A stretch of DNA of 17,064 bases from M30B19 sp041688615. GTDB lineage: Bacteria > Planctomycetota > Planctomycetia > Pirellulales > Pirellulaceae. The notes below the pieces were generated by a model. It ran no database searches, had not been told where the DNA came from, and saw only the letters and a program-made list of their open reading frames with translations. The stretch is from contig JBDNHU010000134.1 of NCBI GenBank assembly GCA_041688615.1, positions 1-17,064 of the forward strand. Reading direction: 5' to 3'. The position numbers and the translations under genes are program-made. Positions 14,374 through 17,064 of this stretch are shown here, piece by piece; the first letter of the stretch is position 1, and each line of letters begins with the position of its first letter.

Positions 14374-14405
14374 GTGTGTATTTTCGTACGTGTGTATTTT
14401 TGTAC
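14374..14405. repeat. 16-bp GT-rich tandem repeat, two near-perfect units
   Basis: gtgtgtattttcgtac (14374-14389) and gtgtgtatttttgtac (14390-14405) differ at one base; weaker copies lie on both sides (about 14358-14373, 14406 onward). It occupies the place where the 5' half of the A-type carrier gene should be. Confidence 0.85.
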
Positions 14406-14448
14406 GTGTGTGTGGCACATCCGAAACTGTTGGCCAGTTTCATTACCG

Positions 14449-14528
14449 GTAAACTTATCCTGCAGTAAACTTATCCTGCACAAAACTCATCGTACAAAAA
14501 ACGCGTCATACAAAAAACTTGTCGTCAA
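14449..14528. repeat. 16-bp tandem repeat array, five units of increasing divergence
   Basis: Units start at 14449, 14465, 14481, 14497 and 14513. The first two are identical (gtaaacttatcctgca); the others keep a pattern near aaac-tc-t-ca. The array sits in the gap between the suf operon and the divergent activator gene and could carry protein-binding sites or just be slippage debris. Confidence 0.8.
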
Positions 14529-14784
14529 CAGTGCACTCGTTGCCTTCGGTGTACAACTAATATGCAATTAGCATGCCATCGCCCAATGTAAGTATCTTTT
14601 TTCGATCTAAGTCATTGATTTCAAAAGGTTTGTGGTTCTTTGATCGAGCCCGCAAGCCGCCCCACCCGATGACGAAATGACGTTATGTCGATGGGGAATG
14701 ATCGGGCATTGGTTACGGATTGTAAACGATTGTGCTACGATTTAGGAGGATAAAACTTCGAAAACTAATTTTAGGCGACGCTTT

Positions 14785-14798
14785 GTCGAAATTTCGAC
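14785..14798. promoter_or_regulatory. 14-bp perfect palindrome near the activator start, possible operator
   Basis: gtcgaaatttcgac is a perfect inverted repeat ending 27 bp before the ATG of the sigma-54 activator gene. Its size and position suit an operator, possibly for autoregulation. An AGGAGG at 14745-14750 has no start codon at usable distance. I found no convincing -24/-12 promoter (GG-N10-GC with the usual flanks) in 14294-14825. Confidence 0.4.
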
Positions 14799-14825
14799 GT
14801 GTGACTTTATTTCGATGGATCTTCG

Positions 14826-17003
14826 ATGAAAAACACCCCCGAACAGTACGAGCGACTAGTTGAGCGGATGCTCGAACAGATTAATATGGGGCAAGGCTTG
14901 GACGAGATGCTCAGCTCCGTCTACGAGCAGCTTCGTGGAGTGGTGCCGTACAATCGCATTGCTGTGGCGTTGCTGGAGAAATGCGGTAGTGTGTTACGCC
15001 TGGTCTCCTGCCGCTCGGACGGGGACGTCATGCTAAAAGTCGGCTATGCCGCGCGTATCAACGGGTCGACGCTCGCGCCCTTACTACATACGGGACAACC
15101 GCGAATTCTGGACGATTTGCACAAGTATTTATCGGAGAAACCGGATTCGCCCTCGACCGTGCTGATTCATCGCGAAGGCATGAGGTCGAGCCTAACATTG
15201 CCCCTTTTGGCAGACGGTCAACCGATCGGTGTTATCTTTTTTTCAAGCCGACAACCACACACCTACACCCTGGCGCACGCTGCGCTGCTGAAGCGTTTGG
15301 CAGGTCACATTGCGATCGGCCTTGAACGAAGCCGACTGATCAGCGATCTTCAGCAGACCAATCAAAAACTAGCTGACGCGAACGCGGAAAAGGATCGGTT
15401 TCTGGACACGCTACGGCAGGAAGTCGAAAAACAGACGAAACAAATTCGGAGTTCCGAAAGTCGCTATCGGTCGTTGGTGAAGTTGGGGCAAATCGTGAAC
15501 TCAAGCTTGGACCGGCGTGAGGTCTTCGAGCATGCTGCCGAACAGATCCAGCTGTTGCTTGATTGTGATCGTGTCAGTCTGATTCTCGGGTCGGACGCCG
15601 AATCACTGCAGCTTGGGTTCGCGATCGAGTTTAGCGACGGGCAGAAGAATTGGGTTGAGCTTTCGTCGCGACTTCAAGCGGACTCTGCGTTCCATTGGGT
15701 CCATCGAAATCGGCAACCGTTAGTGGCGGACCGCTTAGAAGAAACCCATACCTTCCCTGAACACAAACGTCTTCAAGAAGCCGGTTATGCCTCTGTCGTT
15801 CACTTGCCGTTGACGTCGCGTGACCAGCAAGTGGGCATGTTGGGCATCGCATCGCGATACGATGGCCGCGCCAGCCACTGGGATCTACAGCTGTTAGACG
15901 AGGTTTGCGTCCAACTATCGTCCGCCCTAGATAATGCGGCCGCGTACGGTGAGATTGAACGGCTTAAACGCGAACTTGAACAACAGAACGTTTATTTGCG
16001 GGACGAACTTCATATCGAACATGCCTCGAGCGATATCGTTGGCGAGAGCCGTTCGATGCAGCAATTGCGAATCGCGATTGAGCAAGTCGCATTGACCGAT
16101 TCTACGGTGTTGATCCTAGGGGAAACCGGTACCGGGAAGGAACTGGTCGCGCGCGCGATTCACGACGCCAGTGCCCGCCGTGAAAATCTGCTGGTGAAAG
16201 TCAACTGTGCTGCCCTGGCTTCGAATCTAATTACTAGCGAACTGTTTGGCCACGAAGTGGGTGCATTCACCGGCGCGACGGAACTCCGCCGAGGTCGTTT
16301 CGAGCTTTCGCATCGCGGCAGCATTTTTCTTGATGAAATTTCAGAAGTCCCAGCCGAAACGCAAGTGATGTTGTTGCGCGTCCTGCAAGAGCGTTTGATC
16401 GAACGGGTCGGTGGTAGCGACCCGATCGAAATTGACACGCGCGTAATCGCCGCCACCAATCGAGATCTAAAAAAGTATGCCGAGGGCGGCCATTTTCGCG
16501 ATGATCTCTACTACCGCTTGAACGTCTTCCCGATTCACGTTCCGCCTCTTCGCGAACGACGAGAGGATATCCCAGCGTTGTTAAATCATTTCATCGCTCG
16601 GTTCTCGATACGGATGCATAAAACAATCACTCGGATAGAACGCCAAGCGATGGACGCGCTGATGCGATACGATTGGCCGGGCAACGTCCGGGAACTCGAA
16701 AATATCGTGGAACGCTCCATGATTGTCAGTCAAAGCGATACGCTGCGAATTGATGCCACTTGGCTGGCGGGAGAGGGATCGTCAGACAATCCCTCTGGAG
16801 TGGAATCCCAGCAATCAAATCCCAGCAAACAGTCCTGGGCCCAAATCGAACGCCAAGCGATCCTCGCCGCATTGGCTCGGTGTCATGGAAAGGTCTACGG
16901 TAAAGACGGCGCAGCCGCTGAGTTGAATGTCAAACCAACGACGTTGTACGGCAAAATGCAGAAGCACATGATCAAAGGCAGCCGGCAACACAAAGCAAAC
17001 TAA
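14826..17003 (+). CDS. sigma-54-dependent activator with two GAF domains (FhlA-like)
   Basis: The product has 725 residues. Order: GAF domain 1 (about 24-165), coiled coil (about 170-215), GAF domain 2 (about 225-370), short coiled coil (375-395), AAA+ domain (about 403-640) and Fis-type HTH (about 672-715). The AAA+ part has Walker A GETGTGKE (432-439), GAFTGA (479-484), the loop that contacts sigma-54, Walker B SIFLDE (499-504), and an Arg-rich sensor region YYRLNVFPIHVPPLRERRED. The HTH is KDGAAAELNVKPTTLYGKM. There is no response-regulator receiver domain, so activity is probably controlled by small molecules or partners at the GAF domains, as in E. coli FhlA. Targets cannot be told. It is divergent from the suf operon, and nothing shows that it controls it. 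ATG 14826 overlaps a five-codon mini-frame (ATG 14815 to TGA 14829); its ribosome site is weak. Confidence 0.96.
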   Translation: MKNTPEQYERLVERMLEQINMGQGLDEMLSSVYEQLRGVVPYNRIAVALLEKCGSVLRLVSCRSDGDVMLKVGYAARINGSTLAPLLHTGQPRILDDLHKYLSEKPDSPSTVLIHREGMRSSLTLPLLADGQPIGVIFFSSRQPHTYTLAHAALLKRLAGHIAIGLERSRLISDLQQTNQKLADANAEKDRFLDTLRQEVEKQTKQIRSSESRYRSLVKLGQIVNSSLDRREVFEHAAEQIQLLLDCDRVSLILGSDAESLQLGFAIEFSDGQKNWVELSSRLQADSAFHWVHRNRQPLVADRLEETHTFPEHKRLQEAGYASVVHLPLTSRDQQVGMLGIASRYDGRASHWDLQLLDEVCVQLSSALDNAAAYGEIERLKRELEQQNVYLRDELHIEHASSDIVGESRSMQQLRIAIEQVALTDSTVLILGETGTGKELVARAIHDASARRENLLVKVNCAALASNLITSELFGHEVGAFTGATELRRGRFELSHRGSIFLDEISEVPAETQVMLLRVLQERLIERVGGSDPIEIDTRVIAATNRDLKKYAEGGHFRDDLYYRLNVFPIHVPPLRERREDIPALLNHFIARFSIRMHKTITRIERQAMDALMRYDWPGNVRELENIVERSMIVSQSDTLRIDATWLAGEGSSDNPSGVESQQSNPSKQSWAQIERQAILAALARCHGKVYGKDGAAAELNVKPTTLYGKMQKHMIKGSRQHKAN

Positions 17004-17028
17004 TCGTTCACGTTCATCACTTCGCATA

Positions 17029-17064
17029 CGCTTGCCTGCGTCCGCTTGCCTGCGTCCGCTTGCC
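17029..17064. repeat. 14-bp tandem repeat running off the window end
   Basis: cgcttgcctgcgtc occurs at 17029-17042 and 17043-17056, followed by a partial copy to 17064. It is non-coding, 25 bp after the activator's stop codon. Total copy number is unknown because the window ends. Confidence 0.85.

Noticed and set aside
14408..14440. TGGCAC as a sigma-54 promoter -24 box
   Set aside because: The matching GC element at -12 is missing on either strand.
14449..14528. CRISPR array
   Set aside because: Units are contiguous 16-mers with no spacers between them, and no cas gene is present.

Overview
The window looks like chromosomal DNA of a planctomycete of the Pirellulaceae / Rhodopirellula type. 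The signs are a DUF1559 pseudopilin-like protein with a C-terminal H-x9-D-G motif, a sufB-sufC-sufD-fdxA operon with long intergenic gaps, GC-rich palindromic intergenic words such as gggctaacgccc and aggcttccagcct, and moderate GC content. This is a judgement from gene content and style, not from a marker gene.

Layout from left to right. (1) 27-296 (-) is the N-terminal part of an asparagine-synthase-like protein, closed by a TAG after which the frame still looks coding. (2) 297-1043 is gene-free, with a 14-bp tandem repeat. (3) 1044-2075 (+) is the DUF1559 protein. (4) 2076-2813 is gene-free and leads to a clear tRNA-Asn(GTT) at 2814-2886. (5) 2887-9713 looks like a decaying accessory, defence-type island. 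It holds a 5'-truncated HNH nuclease (3314-3832 +), a large PLD / SF2 helicase / DUF3427 protein (3854-6829 -) whose real N-terminus at 6961 is cut off by an in-frame TAG, an unidentified gene broken by TAA, a 16-bp repeat-driven frameshift and TAG (7038-8026 -), a MerR/excisionase-type HTH protein (8198-8434 -) and a GIY-YIG/DUF4357 nuclease (8520-9401 +). A diverged direct repeat lies at both sides (2918-2992 and 9599-9662). (6) 9714-13902 (-) is the Fe-S assembly operon sufB-sufC-sufD followed by a seven-iron ferredoxin; each larger gap carries a hairpin-forming repeat. The 3' stump of an A-type Fe-S carrier gene (14078-14293) remains just upstream of sufB. (7) 14294-14825 is a repeat-rich gap, with two 16-bp-period arrays and a 14-bp perfect palindrome. 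(8) 14826-17003 (+) is an FhlA-like sigma-54 activator with two GAF domains. The window ends inside a 14-bp tandem repeat.

Functional links. SufB, SufC and SufD together form the Fe-S scaffold complex SufBC2D. FdxA would be a client or electron donor encoded in the same operon. The cysteine desulfurase (SufS), SufE/U and an intact A-type carrier are not in the window. The island genes are mostly nucleases or DNA-translocating enzymes, as in phage-defence regions, but at least three are visibly damaged. The most notable theme is gene decay by nonsense codons and by short tandem repeats with unit lengths of 8, 14, 16 and 17 bp.
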